Positions 36,388-44,909 of a stretch of DNA of 58,482 bases are shown here, piece after piece. This stretch comes from an uncultured Clostridium sp. (GTDB lineage Bacteria; Bacillota; Clostridia; Lachnospirales; Lachnospiraceae). The translations under genes and the position numbers were made by a program. The notes below the pieces were generated by a model. That model searched no databases. It saw only the letters and a list, made by a program, of their open reading frames with translations, and was not told the DNA's origin. The stretch spans positions 1-58,482 of the forward strand of contig UPYT01000023.1 in assembly GCA_900538475.1 (NCBI GenBank). The letters are read 5' to 3'. Position 1 is the stretch's first letter. Each line of letters opens with the position of its first letter.

Positions 36388-37698
36388 TTATCCTTTCAGA
36401 GGAATCAGTCCCATTTCCTTTGCCTGAGCAAGCAGTTCATCACGGAATTTCGGATGAGCGATGGAAATAAGGGCCTCTGCACGCTGACGAACTGTCTTAT
36501 ACCGCAGTGCTGCAATTCCGTACTCTGTAACAATATAGTCTACATCATAGCGAGATACTGTTGTAACGTTGCCTGGCTTAAAGAACGGTACAATCTTAGA
36601 AATGGTGTCATTCTTTGCAGTAGAGTTTAATGCAATAATGGATTTTCCGCCTTCACTAATCTGTGCGCCCCGTACATGATCCAGCTGACCGCCAATACCA
36701 CTGTACTGCCGTCCGTTTACAGTCTCAGAGTTAACCTGTCCCTGTAAATCAACTTCCAGACATGCATTAATAGAAGTCTGCTTATAGTTCTGTCCAATTA
36801 CATATGGATCGTTTACATAATCAACAGGCTGCATCTGGAACATTGGGTTGTGGTCAATAAATTTGTAGAATTCCAGGCTGCCTGCTGCCTGTGCGCCAAT
36901 ACATACACCTGGGTTAATGGTCTTATATTTGTTTGTAATAACACCAGCCTGAACCAGTTCCATCATAGCTTCTGTCAGAGTCTCAGAGTGAACACCCAGA
37001 TCCTTTTTATCCATCAGGTTTCTTGCAATCGCATCCGGTAATGCACCAATACCTAGCTGAATGGTTGCTCCATCCTCAATCAGGCTTGCACAGTAATCAG
37101 CGATTTTCTGGATTTTTTCGTTCGGCTCTGCTCTTCCAATGGTATACAGAGGAGAAACAGCTTCAACAATGTAATCTGCCTTATCCAGTTCAAATAATTT
37201 TCCACCAACAAACGGCATATCCGGGTTTACCTGAGCAATAATGCGATCTGCAGTTCTTGCAGCTGGCTCTGTAAAGCAGCAGGTGTTACCAAAACTACAC
37301 ATGCCATTTTCATCTGGCGGAGTTACCTGAATCAGTGCCCAGTGAGGATTTAAGTCCGGATTCTTTGCGAACATATCCGGCCAGTTGTGGAAGTTTGTTC
37401 CACCCAGGTAATCTACACGTCCATCGTGGTAAGCTGCACGGGATTTCGGTCCAATAAACAGGGAAGTATGATGGAAATGTCCAGTATATTTCTCATCTAC
37501 ATAAGCGTTTGGTCCCGGACTCATTCCATGAATGATTTCCACGTTTTCCAGTTCCTCATAGCGTGCTACCAGTGCATCTACGAGTGCCGGCGGTTCTCCA
37601 ATCCAGTCCGCAAAAATAATTTTTTCACCTGACTTAATATGACTGACAGCCTCTTCTGCAGTCATCATTCTGTCTTTGTATTTCTCACGCCAATCCAT
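36388..37698 (-). CDS. Acetyl-CoA hydrolase/transferase family CoA-transferase
   Basis: A family I CoA-transferase of about 436 residues related to 4-hydroxybutyrate/butyrate CoA-transferases. It shows GIGALPDAIARNL, GVHSETLTEAMMELV with the likely catalytic glutamate, and VTEYGIAALRYKTVRQRAEA near the C-terminus. It would move CoA from acetyl-CoA or the product thioester to the incoming acid. The frame opens at 37722, but the ATG at 37698 (MDWREKYKDR) has AAAGGAGA upstream. Confidence 0.9.
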   Translation of the reverse strand: MDWREKYKDRMMTAEEAVSHIKSGEKIIFADWIGEPPALVDALVARYEELENVEIIHGMSPGPNAYVDEKYTGHFHHTSLFIGPKSRAAYHDGRVDYLGGTNFHNWPDMFAKNPDLNPHWALIQVTPPDENGMCSFGNTCCFTEPAARTADRIIAQVNPDMPFVGGKLFELDKADYIVEAVSPLYTIGRAEPNEKIQKIADYCASLIEDGATIQLGIGALPDAIARNLMDKKDLGVHSETLTEAMMELVQAGVITNKYKTINPGVCIGAQAAGSLEFYKFIDHNPMFQMQPVDYVNDPYVIGQNYKQTSINACLEVDLQGQVNSETVNGRQYSGIGGQLDHVRGAQISEGGKSIIALNSTAKNDTISKIVPFFKPGNVTTVSRYDVDYIVTEYGIAALRYKTVRQRAEALISIAHPKFRDELLAQAKEMGLIPLKG

Positions 37699-37764
37699 AT
37701 TTTGCAATCTCCTTTTTTTCAATCTCTTTTCTTAATTACCGGCTGTTTCCAGCCGGTTCATTTT

Positions 37765-38523
37765 TTAGAACAGGCAGTTACCGCCATCCTCAATCCAGGT
37801 CTGTCCAGTACAGTAAGATGCTTCGTCAGAACCTAAGAACAGTGCTACAGAAGTTGCCTCGTCCGGCTCTCCAAATCTTCCCAGAGGAATATTTCTCAGG
37901 AACATTTCACAGCGCTCCGGATTCAGTCTTGTACCTTCAGTCAGACGGGTTGCATGAGTTCCCGGTCCAAATGCACATACGCGGATTCCATATTTTGCCA
38001 TCTCTAAAGCGGCAAATTTTGTAAACATGGTTACGCCGCCCTTACTTGCAGAGTAAGCACCAGTATTTGGAGAAACAATCTGAGATGCAACAGAGCTGGT
38101 ATTTACTACAACACCTTTGATTCCCTTGTCAACCATGTGGCGGAGAACTGCCTGGGAAACAAAGAATGTTCCGTTCAGGTTAATATCAATAACTCTGCGC
38201 CACTGCTCCTCAGTACTATCCAATAAAGACTGACGTCCAATAATTCCAGCTATATTGAATAATACATCGATATGACCATAATGCTCTATTACTGCTGCAA
38301 TTGCTTCATCAACATTTGCTTTATGAGCTACATCGCAAGGAATACAGAATACTTTATCTTCCTGTCCTGCAAATTCTCTGTCCAGAGAATCTTTTTCCAG
38401 GTCAAGGGCTGCTACCAGAGCACCTTCCTCAACTAGACGCTGGGCCAGGTTTAAACCAAGCCCATTTGCTGCACCAGTAACTACACAAACTTTGCCTACA
38501 TACCGATGATGTTCGTAATGCAT
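37765..38523 (-). CDS. Short-chain dehydrogenase, first gene of the sigma-54 operon
   Basis: This 252-residue SDR has VTGAANGLGLNLAQ, the catalytic serine in NTSSVASQIV and YSASKGGVTM, and ends TGQTWIEDGGNCLF. It probably oxidises or reduces a hydroxy/oxo group of the pathway substrate; 3-hydroxybutyrate dehydrogenase-type activity would fit the GntP permease and MaoC hydratase. It is the first gene after the -24/-12 promoter, with a leader of about 115 bases. Confidence 0.87.
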   Translation of the reverse strand: MHYEHHRYVGKVCVVTGAANGLGLNLAQRLVEEGALVAALDLEKDSLDREFAGQEDKVFCIPCDVAHKANVDEAIAAVIEHYGHIDVLFNIAGIIGRQSLLDSTEEQWRRVIDINLNGTFFVSQAVLRHMVDKGIKGVVVNTSSVASQIVSPNTGAYSASKGGVTMFTKFAALEMAKYGIRVCAFGPGTHATRLTEGTRLNPERCEMFLRNIPLGRFGEPDEATSVALFLGSDEASYCTGQTWIEDGGNCLF

Positions 38524-38650
38524 ATAATACCTCCTGCTAAATGATGTTGACGTTTTACAATTAGATAGTTATTTTTTTGTCATTCAAAAGCAAAACCTGG
38601 GCTTCTATCTGTTCAAACGACAATCCACGTTATTATTTACTTTTATATAG

Positions 38651-38667
38651 AGCAAAAGCTGTGCCAA
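38651..38667 (-). promoter_or_regulatory. Sigma-54 (-24/-12) promoter
   Basis: The minus strand reads TTGGCAC-AGCTT-TTGCT, a full match to the sigma-54 consensus (TGGCAC, five bases, TTGCW). It lies about 130 bases before the SDR start and faces the twelve-gene cluster. The two adjacent sigma-54 activators are the obvious regulators. Confidence 0.92.
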
Positions 38668-38778
38668 CCTGTTCTTTTTTCTTTTGTTTATTACAGAAAA
38701 GTGTCATGGTTTTTTCGGAATCCTTGTAAAATTAATGTTTTTTTAGAAAATATTTTTCATTTATTTTTATTTTTAATT

Positions 38779-38824
38779 AAAATTCATTGAATTTTTTCTA
38801 TGTTTTTGTTGACATTTTTCAACA
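38779..38824. promoter_or_regulatory. Two palindromes, candidate activator sites
   Basis: AAAATTCA-T-TGAATTTT (38779-38795) and TGTTGA-CATTTT-TCAACA (38807-38824) lie 115-175 bases upstream of the sigma-54 promoter, the normal distance for enhancer sites of sigma-54 activators. The second also covers the -35 box of the activator gene's own promoter, suggesting autoregulation. Confidence 0.6.
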
Positions 38825-38837
38825 TAATTACTAATAT
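38809..38837 (+). promoter_or_regulatory. Sigma-A promoter of the activator pair
   Basis: TTGACA (38809-38814), a 17-base spacer and TAATAT (38832-38837) lie 45 bases ahead of the first activator's ATG. Confidence 0.72.
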
Positions 38838-38882
38838 ATGATATATATATATTGATTTTTTTCAATAAAGGAGTTCTGTTAC

Positions 38883-40286
38883 ATGGAGCCAAAAATTCCT
38901 TATATCCGCATGCGGGATGTATCCCGTATTTATGACGAATTAAATATCGGTATTATTATTACAAATGGAGACGGGATCATCATATGGGGAAACCGTTATT
39001 ACAGCCATTTAGCCCAGTTTGATATTCGTTCCTACTTTGGCCACGATGTCAGAGAAATATCAAAAAGGGAAGATGTTTCCCTTCCTACTACTACTTATAT
39101 TATTGATTTGATTATGAAAACAAAACAGTCCCAGACCCAGCTGGTCCGCTATCGAACAGAAGACTATGTACTGACCACTGCCATTCCCATTTTAAATAAG
39201 GATAATGAAATTGACTTTATTGTATACAGTATCACCAACTACAGTGAACTTATGGAACTTCAGCAGGCGATCTCCAGTTCTACCATGAAGGTTCTTGCCT
39301 TGGAGAATCATTTGAGAAATATTCAGATTGATCAGAATATTGGAGAAAACATTATTATATCTGACAAAAAAATGTTTGAAATTTACGGACAGGCCCTTCG
39401 CCTTGCTCCCACCTCTGTTTCTGTTATGCTAACAGGAGAATCTGGAACTGGAAAAGATGTACTTGCCCGTTTTATCCATCAAAACAGCCTTAGAAAAGAA
39501 CAGAATTTTATTCATGTAAATATGGCTACTATTCCTCAGACACTTTTTGAGTCTGAACTTTTTGGTTATGCACCTGGTTCTTTTACCGGTGCTGCAAAAA
39601 ATGGTAAAATCGGTCTTATCCAACTTGCAGATAAAGGAACCTTATTCCTTGATGAGATCGGCGAACTCCCTTTGGATATTCAGGCAAAACTGCTTCAAGT
39701 CATTCAGAATAAAGAAGTCCGGGCCATTGGTGCCCTAGAGGCCACCCCGGTGGATTTCCGTATTGTATGTGCCACCAACCGGGATTTAATGCAGATGGTA
39801 CATGACCATGAGTTCCGCCTGGATCTCTATTACCGCCTGAACACAATCGAGCTGAATCTTCCCCCTTTGCGGGAACGGCCCTCTGATATTACCCCACTTG
39901 CAACCTGGTTTTTAAATCACTACAATCATCAAAACCATTGTAATAAATACCTTACAAGTGATGTGCTGAAACGATTTAATCAATATCCATGGCCCGGTAA
40001 CGTGCGAGAATTACAACATACCATAGAAAGTCTTGTGGTACTCTCCACTACGGAAGCGATTACCCCAGAAGAACTTCCCAGTGAATTTTCTTTTTACAAC
40101 ACAGCAGACTCATTCTCTTCCCTAGAAGAGTTAGAAAAACTTCCATTAAAAGATGCAGTGGAAACTTTGGAAATCCGGCTGATACAAGCTGCCCTTGACA
40201 ACAGCAGCAGTGCTGCAGAAGCCGCTAAAAACCTGGGAATCGACCCATCAACTCTGTCAAAAAAGAGGAAAAAATATGGAATTTAA
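38883..40286 (+). CDS. Sigma-54-dependent activator with PAS sensor
   Basis: The 467-residue protein has an N-terminal PAS-like domain (about 10-120; NIGIIITNGDGIIIWGN), an AAA+ domain with Walker A GESGTGKD (185-192), the sigma-54 contact loop GSFTGA (232-237), Walker B TLFLDEIGELP and the arginine-finger region FRLDLYYRLN, and a C-terminal Fis-type helix-turn-helix (AAEAAKNLGIDPSTLSKKR). The PAS domain probably senses a small-molecule substrate. AAAGGAG lies nine bases before the ATG. It is divergent from the cluster it is expected to activate. Confidence 0.94.
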   Translation: MEPKIPYIRMRDVSRIYDELNIGIIITNGDGIIIWGNRYYSHLAQFDIRSYFGHDVREISKREDVSLPTTTYIIDLIMKTKQSQTQLVRYRTEDYVLTTAIPILNKDNEIDFIVYSITNYSELMELQQAISSSTMKVLALENHLRNIQIDQNIGENIIISDKKMFEIYGQALRLAPTSVSVMLTGESGTGKDVLARFIHQNSLRKEQNFIHVNMATIPQTLFESELFGYAPGSFTGAAKNGKIGLIQLADKGTLFLDEIGELPLDIQAKLLQVIQNKEVRAIGALEATPVDFRIVCATNRDLMQMVHDHEFRLDLYYRLNTIELNLPPLRERPSDITPLATWFLNHYNHQNHCNKYLTSDVLKRFNQYPWPGNVRELQHTIESLVVLSTTEAITPEELPSEFSFYNTADSFSSLEELEKLPLKDAVETLEIRLIQAALDNSSSAAEAAKNLGIDPSTLSKKRKKYGI

Positions 40287-41280
40287 CAATGAATTAAATA
40301 TAGAATTTTCAGATGAGCCTGTCAAACATTCACCTGTCATGATTGAACTTTTTAAAAAGGCAAAAATTCTTTCACAAAACCAGGCATCTATTTTAATTTC
40401 CGGTGAAAGTGGAACAGGGAAAAATACCTTGGCAGAATTTATACACAAGAGTGGCAAACTGTCAAATAAGCCTTTAGTCTATGTCCACTGTAATGCGATT
40501 CCTTCTGAACTTTTTGCTTCTGAATTATTTGGATACTTTCCCAATGCATTTACAGGTGCCTCAAATAAAGGAAAAGCCGGACTTTTAGATATGGCAAATC
40601 ATGGAACTATTATTTTTGATGAGATTAATGAACTTTCTCCCCAGAACCAGACTCTTCTCCTCCATTTTTTGCAAAATAGAACTATTACTCCCCTTGGCTC
40701 TGTCAACCCCAAAAAAATTCAGGCTCATATTATCTGTATTTCTGGAAGAAATTTAAAAAAAATGATTAATGAAGGCACCTTCCGGTTGGATCTCTATTAC
40801 CGAATCTGTGTCGCCAACCTTTACATTCCACCAATCCGGGAACGTCGGGACGAGATTCCTTATTTCATTGGGTATTTTGTCAAAAAATATTCCAGCATCT
40901 ATCACTATTCCCCCGATTCCATCTCCATTTCTAATGAAATGATGGAGGAATTAATTCATCTGGACTGGATAGGAAATATTCGTGAAATAGAAAATTTCGC
41001 CCAGAAAATATGTTTGTCAGAAAATGCCGAAAAAGAAATCAGAAATTATATTTCCAGATGGAAAGACTTCCATGAAACTGCTGTTCCCATTTCCCCCCCG
41101 TCTCCTACCAGGGCTTTTAAGCCACTGAAAGAAGCCATGCAGGACTATGAACGAGAATATATCCAAGCCACCATCAACGAAACTTCCAACCTTCAGGAAG
41201 CTGCGGACCGTCTTGGAATCAGTTTCTGCAGTCTCTGCCGGAAAAAAAAACTTTATCAAATCCATCGTAAAAAAATCTGA
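40276..41280 (+). CDS. Second sigma-54 activator without a sensor domain
   Basis: This 334-residue protein starts almost directly at the AAA+ domain: Walker A GESGTGKN (43-50), Walker B TIIFDEINELS, arginine fingers FRLDLYYRI and a C-terminal Fis-type helix-turn-helix (LQEAADRLGISFCSLCRKK). It differs from standard activators: GAFTGA reads NAFTGA, DEIGEL reads DEINEL, and the sensor I ATNRDL reads SGRNL. The ATG at 40276 has AGAGGAA five bases ahead and overlaps the first activator by 11 bases, so the two are coupled. The layout recalls the HrpR/HrpS pair of Pseudomonas, which act together. Confidence 0.88.
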   Translation: MEFNNELNIEFSDEPVKHSPVMIELFKKAKILSQNQASILISGESGTGKNTLAEFIHKSGKLSNKPLVYVHCNAIPSELFASELFGYFPNAFTGASNKGKAGLLDMANHGTIIFDEINELSPQNQTLLLHFLQNRTITPLGSVNPKKIQAHIICISGRNLKKMINEGTFRLDLYYRICVANLYIPPIRERRDEIPYFIGYFVKKYSSIYHYSPDSISISNEMMEELIHLDWIGNIREIENFAQKICLSENAEKEIRNYISRWKDFHETAVPISPPSPTRAFKPLKEAMQDYEREYIQATINETSNLQEAADRLGISFCSLCRKKKLYQIHRKKI

Positions 41281-41345
41281 CTTTGAGGATAAAAAGGGGT
41301 GCCTGTACCAGACAATTCCCTTCTTTTCTCCTTTGTCCATATATT

Positions 41346-41405
41346 CTTAAAAATTGAGAAACAGGGGCAGGAACGGTTCCTGTGAGCCGTTCCTGCCCCT
41401 GTTTC
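41346..41405 (-). terminator. Terminator of the second (HadIBC-type) cluster
   Basis: A perfect 19-base stem (41358-41376 with 41387-41405) and ten-base loop is followed on the minus strand by CAATTTTTAAG. It lies between the convergent activator operon and the second cluster. The plus side has no T-tract. Confidence 0.82.
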
Positions 41406-41435
41406 AGGCTGCATTCCGCAGCCCCTTCATCTCTA

Positions 41436-42410
41436 TCAGCTTCCATACCGGTAAATATACGTTTCTCCCGGGCCGCCAAAACGGCTGACCTCTCCCTGCT
41501 CCCACAAATACTGCAGATGAGCAAGAATCTCGGAGGTGGCCATCCATTTCATCACCAAAGGATAGTTTTGAAAATTCCCTTCTTTATAATACCAGGTCAT
41601 TTTCCCGGCTGCCTCAAAGGCACACATGGGCTTTGCAGAAAGAACACCTGTTATTTCATCCAGACGTTCTCTGTGATGCTCCAAAATCTCATCCACCCGC
41701 TCAGAAAGACAGGAAATTTCCCCTCGATGAGCTGGAAACACATGAGTTACCGGAAGGTTTCTGATTTTTTTCAGATTGTTAATATAATTGGCCAGCGAAT
41801 GATCGCCTTCCTTATAATAGCCAATATTAGGCGTTATTTTATTCAGTACATGATCGCCGCAAAAGAAAATCCCCGCGCCTTCATCGTAGAATCCAATCAT
41901 CCCGGGCATATGCCCCTTCAAATCAAGTACGCGAAAGCGATACCTTCCATAAGAAAACACATCCTGCTCCTCTGCCACGGAAATCTTTTCCGGCGGAACA
42001 GGAACAGAAATATCACTCTGCGGAGGCATATGCTCCAGAAGCTTTCCTGGAATCCCACATTTTAGAAAGCTATTTTCCATATATGCCTCTCTGGATACAG
42101 GATCCTGTCCTGTAATCTCCATGGCATCCCAGGCACTGCAGCGGATTCTGCCGAACTGCTGATACAGATTCGGCAGATTGCCGCAGTGATCTCGATGGGA
42201 ATGTGTAAGGAGGATATCTGTTTTACTTCGATCCAAAGCCAACGCGTCAACTGCTTCCTGAAGAATTCTCGTACATTCCTCTGTCTCAAATCCCACATCA
42301 ATGATACAGTTTTTTTCTTGGCCCTTTATGATATAGCTGCTCAGCTCCTTCAAAGAAGAACCTGCAAGAGGCAGCTTTACTTCATAAATATCTTCCGCAA
42401 CCTGCTTCAC
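41436..42410 (-). CDS. MBL-fold metallo-hydrolase (cluster 2)
   Basis: A 324-residue metallo-beta-lactamase-fold protein with the metal motif LTHSHRDHCGNL (about 87-98), DLKGHMPGMIGFYDEG and FFCGDHVLNK, plus a C-terminal helical part. It is the last gene of the second cluster, nine bases after the CoA-transferase. A thioesterase or glyoxalase II-like activity is possible; the sequence does not fix the substrate. It is not a close copy of the cluster-1 MBL. Confidence 0.82.
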   Translation of the reverse strand: MKQVAEDIYEVKLPLAGSSLKELSSYIIKGQEKNCIIDVGFETEECTRILQEAVDALALDRSKTDILLTHSHRDHCGNLPNLYQQFGRIRCSAWDAMEITGQDPVSREAYMENSFLKCGIPGKLLEHMPPQSDISVPVPPEKISVAEEQDVFSYGRYRFRVLDLKGHMPGMIGFYDEGAGIFFCGDHVLNKITPNIGYYKEGDHSLANYINNLKKIRNLPVTHVFPAHRGEISCLSERVDEILEHHRERLDEITGVLSAKPMCAFEAAGKMTWYYKEGNFQNYPLVMKWMATSEILAHLQYLWEQGEVSRFGGPGETYIYRYGS

Positions 42411-42418
42411 TTTGTTTA

Positions 42419-43660
42419 TTACTTTCTGTCATCCTTCCAGACAAACAGAATGCCCTTTTCCTGATATTCCTGAATCTGCTCATCGGTGTATCCCAGATCC
42501 TTCAGAATCTCCGGACCCTGCTCACCAATCAGCGGGCCGCCCTTGTATTCCGGAACACCCATCTCCTGGAATTTTACCGGCGGTCTTACCAGGGTTCTGG
42601 TATTGCCGTTGTCATACTGCATCTTGTACAGACAGTTGTTGGCCCATGCCTGCTCGTCTTCCAGAATCTCGCTCCAGGACTGTGCCAGGCTGAATGCCAC
42701 GTCTGCTTCTTTCAGAATTGGCTGCCACTCAGCTGCTGTCTTTTTGCTCATAGCTTCCATACAGATATCGTACATCTCAGTACCAAGGCCCTTTGCCTGC
42801 AGATTCTGAATCGGGAAGTATCTCTCATCGTCAATCAGATCTTCTCTTCCCAGAGCTTTCATAAACTGCTTATAGTACATGTTGTAATCTGGCATACAGG
42901 TCTGAATAAATCTGTCATCTGCAGTTCTCCATGCAGAGTTGAAGGGGTTTGCACCCTCACGGATATTGATCGGATACTGCTGTGCAATACCTTCGTAGTT
43001 TGCAGCCTGAACCATCATACCCATGTTGTATACAGCAGTCTCAAACAGAGAGGTTTCAACCTTCTCGCCTTCGCCGGTCAGCTTTGCATGATACAGAGCA
43101 GCCAGGATACCAGCAGCCAGGTTCATTGCTACGTTGTGATCGCCAACGCCGGGAACAACGTTAAAGGGAACGGTTCCTCTCTGACGCAGGGAATCCAGAT
43201 ATCCGCCTCTTGCAAAGAATGCGGTAAAGTCAAATCCCGGAAGATCCTTATCCGGACCATACTCACCGTAACCGGTAACGATTGCGTAAACCAGCTTCGG
43301 GAATCTTACCTTCAGAGTCTCATAGTCAAGACCTGCTCTCTGCAGAGCCTGTATTCTCCAGTTGGTAATCAGAACGTCTGCATCCTCCAGCAGTTTAAAG
43401 AAAGCCTCTTTACCTTCCGGAGTTTTCATGTTCAGAGAAATACATCTCTTATTTCCGTTCTCCAAATCCCAGGTTGTATTCTCATACATATCCAGAGGTC
43501 TTCCCTCGGAGGGAGCGGTATGTCTCAGCGGATCACCCTTTGCAGACTCAATTTTAATAACGTCTGCACCGCAGTCTGCCATAAAACGGCCTGCGCCTGC
43601 TGCTGCAATAAAGGTAGCAAGCTCTACAACTTTTACACCTTCCAGTAACTTTTTACTCAT
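42419..43660 (-). CDS. Family III (CaiB/HadA/FldA-type) CoA-transferase
   Basis: A 413-residue family III transferase that begins with LEGVKVVELATFIAAAGAGR and has GADVIKIE and GVGDHNVAMNLAAGILAAL, whose aspartate (about D174) aligns with the catalytic Asp of formyl-CoA transferase. Together with the HadIBC-type dehydratase it should transfer CoA from the enoyl-CoA or reduced acyl-CoA product to a fresh 2-hydroxy acid, as HadA and FldA do in C. difficile and C. sporogenes. Confidence 0.92.
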   Translation of the reverse strand: MSKKLLEGVKVVELATFIAAAGAGRFMADCGADVIKIESAKGDPLRHTAPSEGRPLDMYENTTWDLENGNKRCISLNMKTPEGKEAFFKLLEDADVLITNWRIQALQRAGLDYETLKVRFPKLVYAIVTGYGEYGPDKDLPGFDFTAFFARGGYLDSLRQRGTVPFNVVPGVGDHNVAMNLAAGILAALYHAKLTGEGEKVETSLFETAVYNMGMMVQAANYEGIAQQYPINIREGANPFNSAWRTADDRFIQTCMPDYNMYYKQFMKALGREDLIDDERYFPIQNLQAKGLGTEMYDICMEAMSKKTAAEWQPILKEADVAFSLAQSWSEILEDEQAWANNCLYKMQYDNGNTRTLVRPPVKFQEMGVPEYKGGPLIGEQGPEILKDLGYTDEQIQEYQEKGILFVWKDDRK

Positions 43661-43707
43661 TGCTATATCCTCCTTTATACTCTGCTTTGTTTCCCGTTTT
43701 TTCCAGC

Positions 43708-44889
43708 TTATTTATCCAGTGCTTCCATAATAGCCGGAATTACTTTATACAGATCTCCTACAATGCCGTAGTCTGCAATTTCAAAGATAGGAGCATTCTC
43801 ATTGGTATTGATTGCAATAATCTGCTCGGAATTCTGCATACCTGCTACATGCTGAATCGCGCCGGAAATACCGCAGGCAATATAAATTTTCGGTTTTACT
43901 GTGGTTCCTGTCTGACCAACCTGATATGCATGGTCAATCCAGCCTGCATCAACTGCTGCTCTGGAAGCTGCAACAATTCCGCCCAGCTTGTCAGCCAGCT
44001 GCTTTAACAGCTCAAAGCCTTCAGGCTTTCCAAGACCCATACCGCCAGATACAATAATCTCAGCGTCAGTCAGGGATACGGTATCCTTCATGGTCTTCAC
44101 AATTTCAAGAACCTTGGTACGAATGTCGCCTTCCTTAAACTCTACGTTCAGCTTAATCAGCTCGCCCTTGCGGCCTTCCTCAAATGCTGCTTTTTCCATA
44201 ACGCCCGGTCTGACAGTAGACATCTGCGGACGATGGTTCGGGCATACGATGGTAGCCATTAAGTTTCCGCCGAATGCCGGACGGGTCTGTTTGATCTTCT
44301 TATCTTCCGGATCAATCTCCAGCTTGGTGCAGTCTGCAGTCAGACCGGTATTTGCCTTAACTGCCAGACAGGGACCCAGATCACGTCCGATATGAGTTGC
44401 GCCTAACAGCACGATCTCCGGCTTATATTCCTCAATGGCATCGTTGATTACCTTGGTGTATGCATCGGTACGATAGGTTGCCAGCTCTTCATGATCTGCC
44501 ACATATACCTTATCTGCGCCATACTCAAACAGCTGATCTGCCAGACCTTCTACATGATGTCCGCAGAGAACTGCGCAGAGATTACATCCTACTTCGTTTG
44601 CCAGCTTCTTTCCCTCGCCCAGCAGCTCGATAACAACCGGCATAATCACGCCGTCTCTCTGCTCTGCAAATACCCATACATCCTTATATGCGCTTAAATC
44701 CTTTACTTCCCGCTCTTCCTCTGTTTTCTCAATAGCCTTGAAAGGACATTTCTCTACGCAGACACCGCATCCAGTACAGGCAGCGCCAATGACTGCGATC
44801 TTGTTTTCCATGGTAATTGCTTCAAAAGGACAGTTCTTTACGCAGATGGAACAGCCTTTACATTTTTCTTTGATTACATTTACTGCCAT
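43708..44889 (-). CDS. etfA: EtfA with N-terminal ferredoxin domain (cluster 2)
   Basis: The 393-residue protein carries two 4Fe-4S motifs at the start (Cys 10, 13, 16, 20 and 38, 41, 44, 48) fused to EtfA, whose FAD segment is [17 protein letters not shown] followed by [11 protein letters not shown]. Ferredoxin-fused EtfA is known from the caffeyl-CoA reductase of Acetobacterium (CarE), a bifurcating complex. The extra clusters suggest electron exchange with ferredoxin. It follows etfB by about 20 bases. Confidence 0.95.
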   Translation of the reverse strand: MAVNVIKEKCKGCSICVKNCPFEAITMENKIAVIGAACTGCGVCVEKCPFKAIEKTEEEREVKDLSAYKDVWVFAEQRDGVIMPVVIELLGEGKKLANEVGCNLCAVLCGHHVEGLADQLFEYGADKVYVADHEELATYRTDAYTKVINDAIEEYKPEIVLLGATHIGRDLGPCLAVKANTGLTADCTKLEIDPEDKKIKQTRPAFGGNLMATIVCPNHRPQMSTVRPGVMEKAAFEEGRKGELIKLNVEFKEGDIRTKVLEIVKTMKDTVSLTDAEIIVSGGMGLGKPEGFELLKQLADKLGGIVAASRAAVDAGWIDHAYQVGQTGTTVKPKIYIACGISGAIQHVAGMQNSEQIIAINTNENAPIFEIADYGIVGDLYKVIPAIMEALDK

Positions 44890-44909
44890 TTTCTATACAT
44901 CCTTTCCCT

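Noticed and set aside
42419..43660. Apparent loss of the catalytic Asp in the family III CoA-transferase (SLFETA segment)
   Set aside because: The catalytic Asp of this family lies earlier, in the GDxN segment, and D174 in GVGDHNVAMNL is present.
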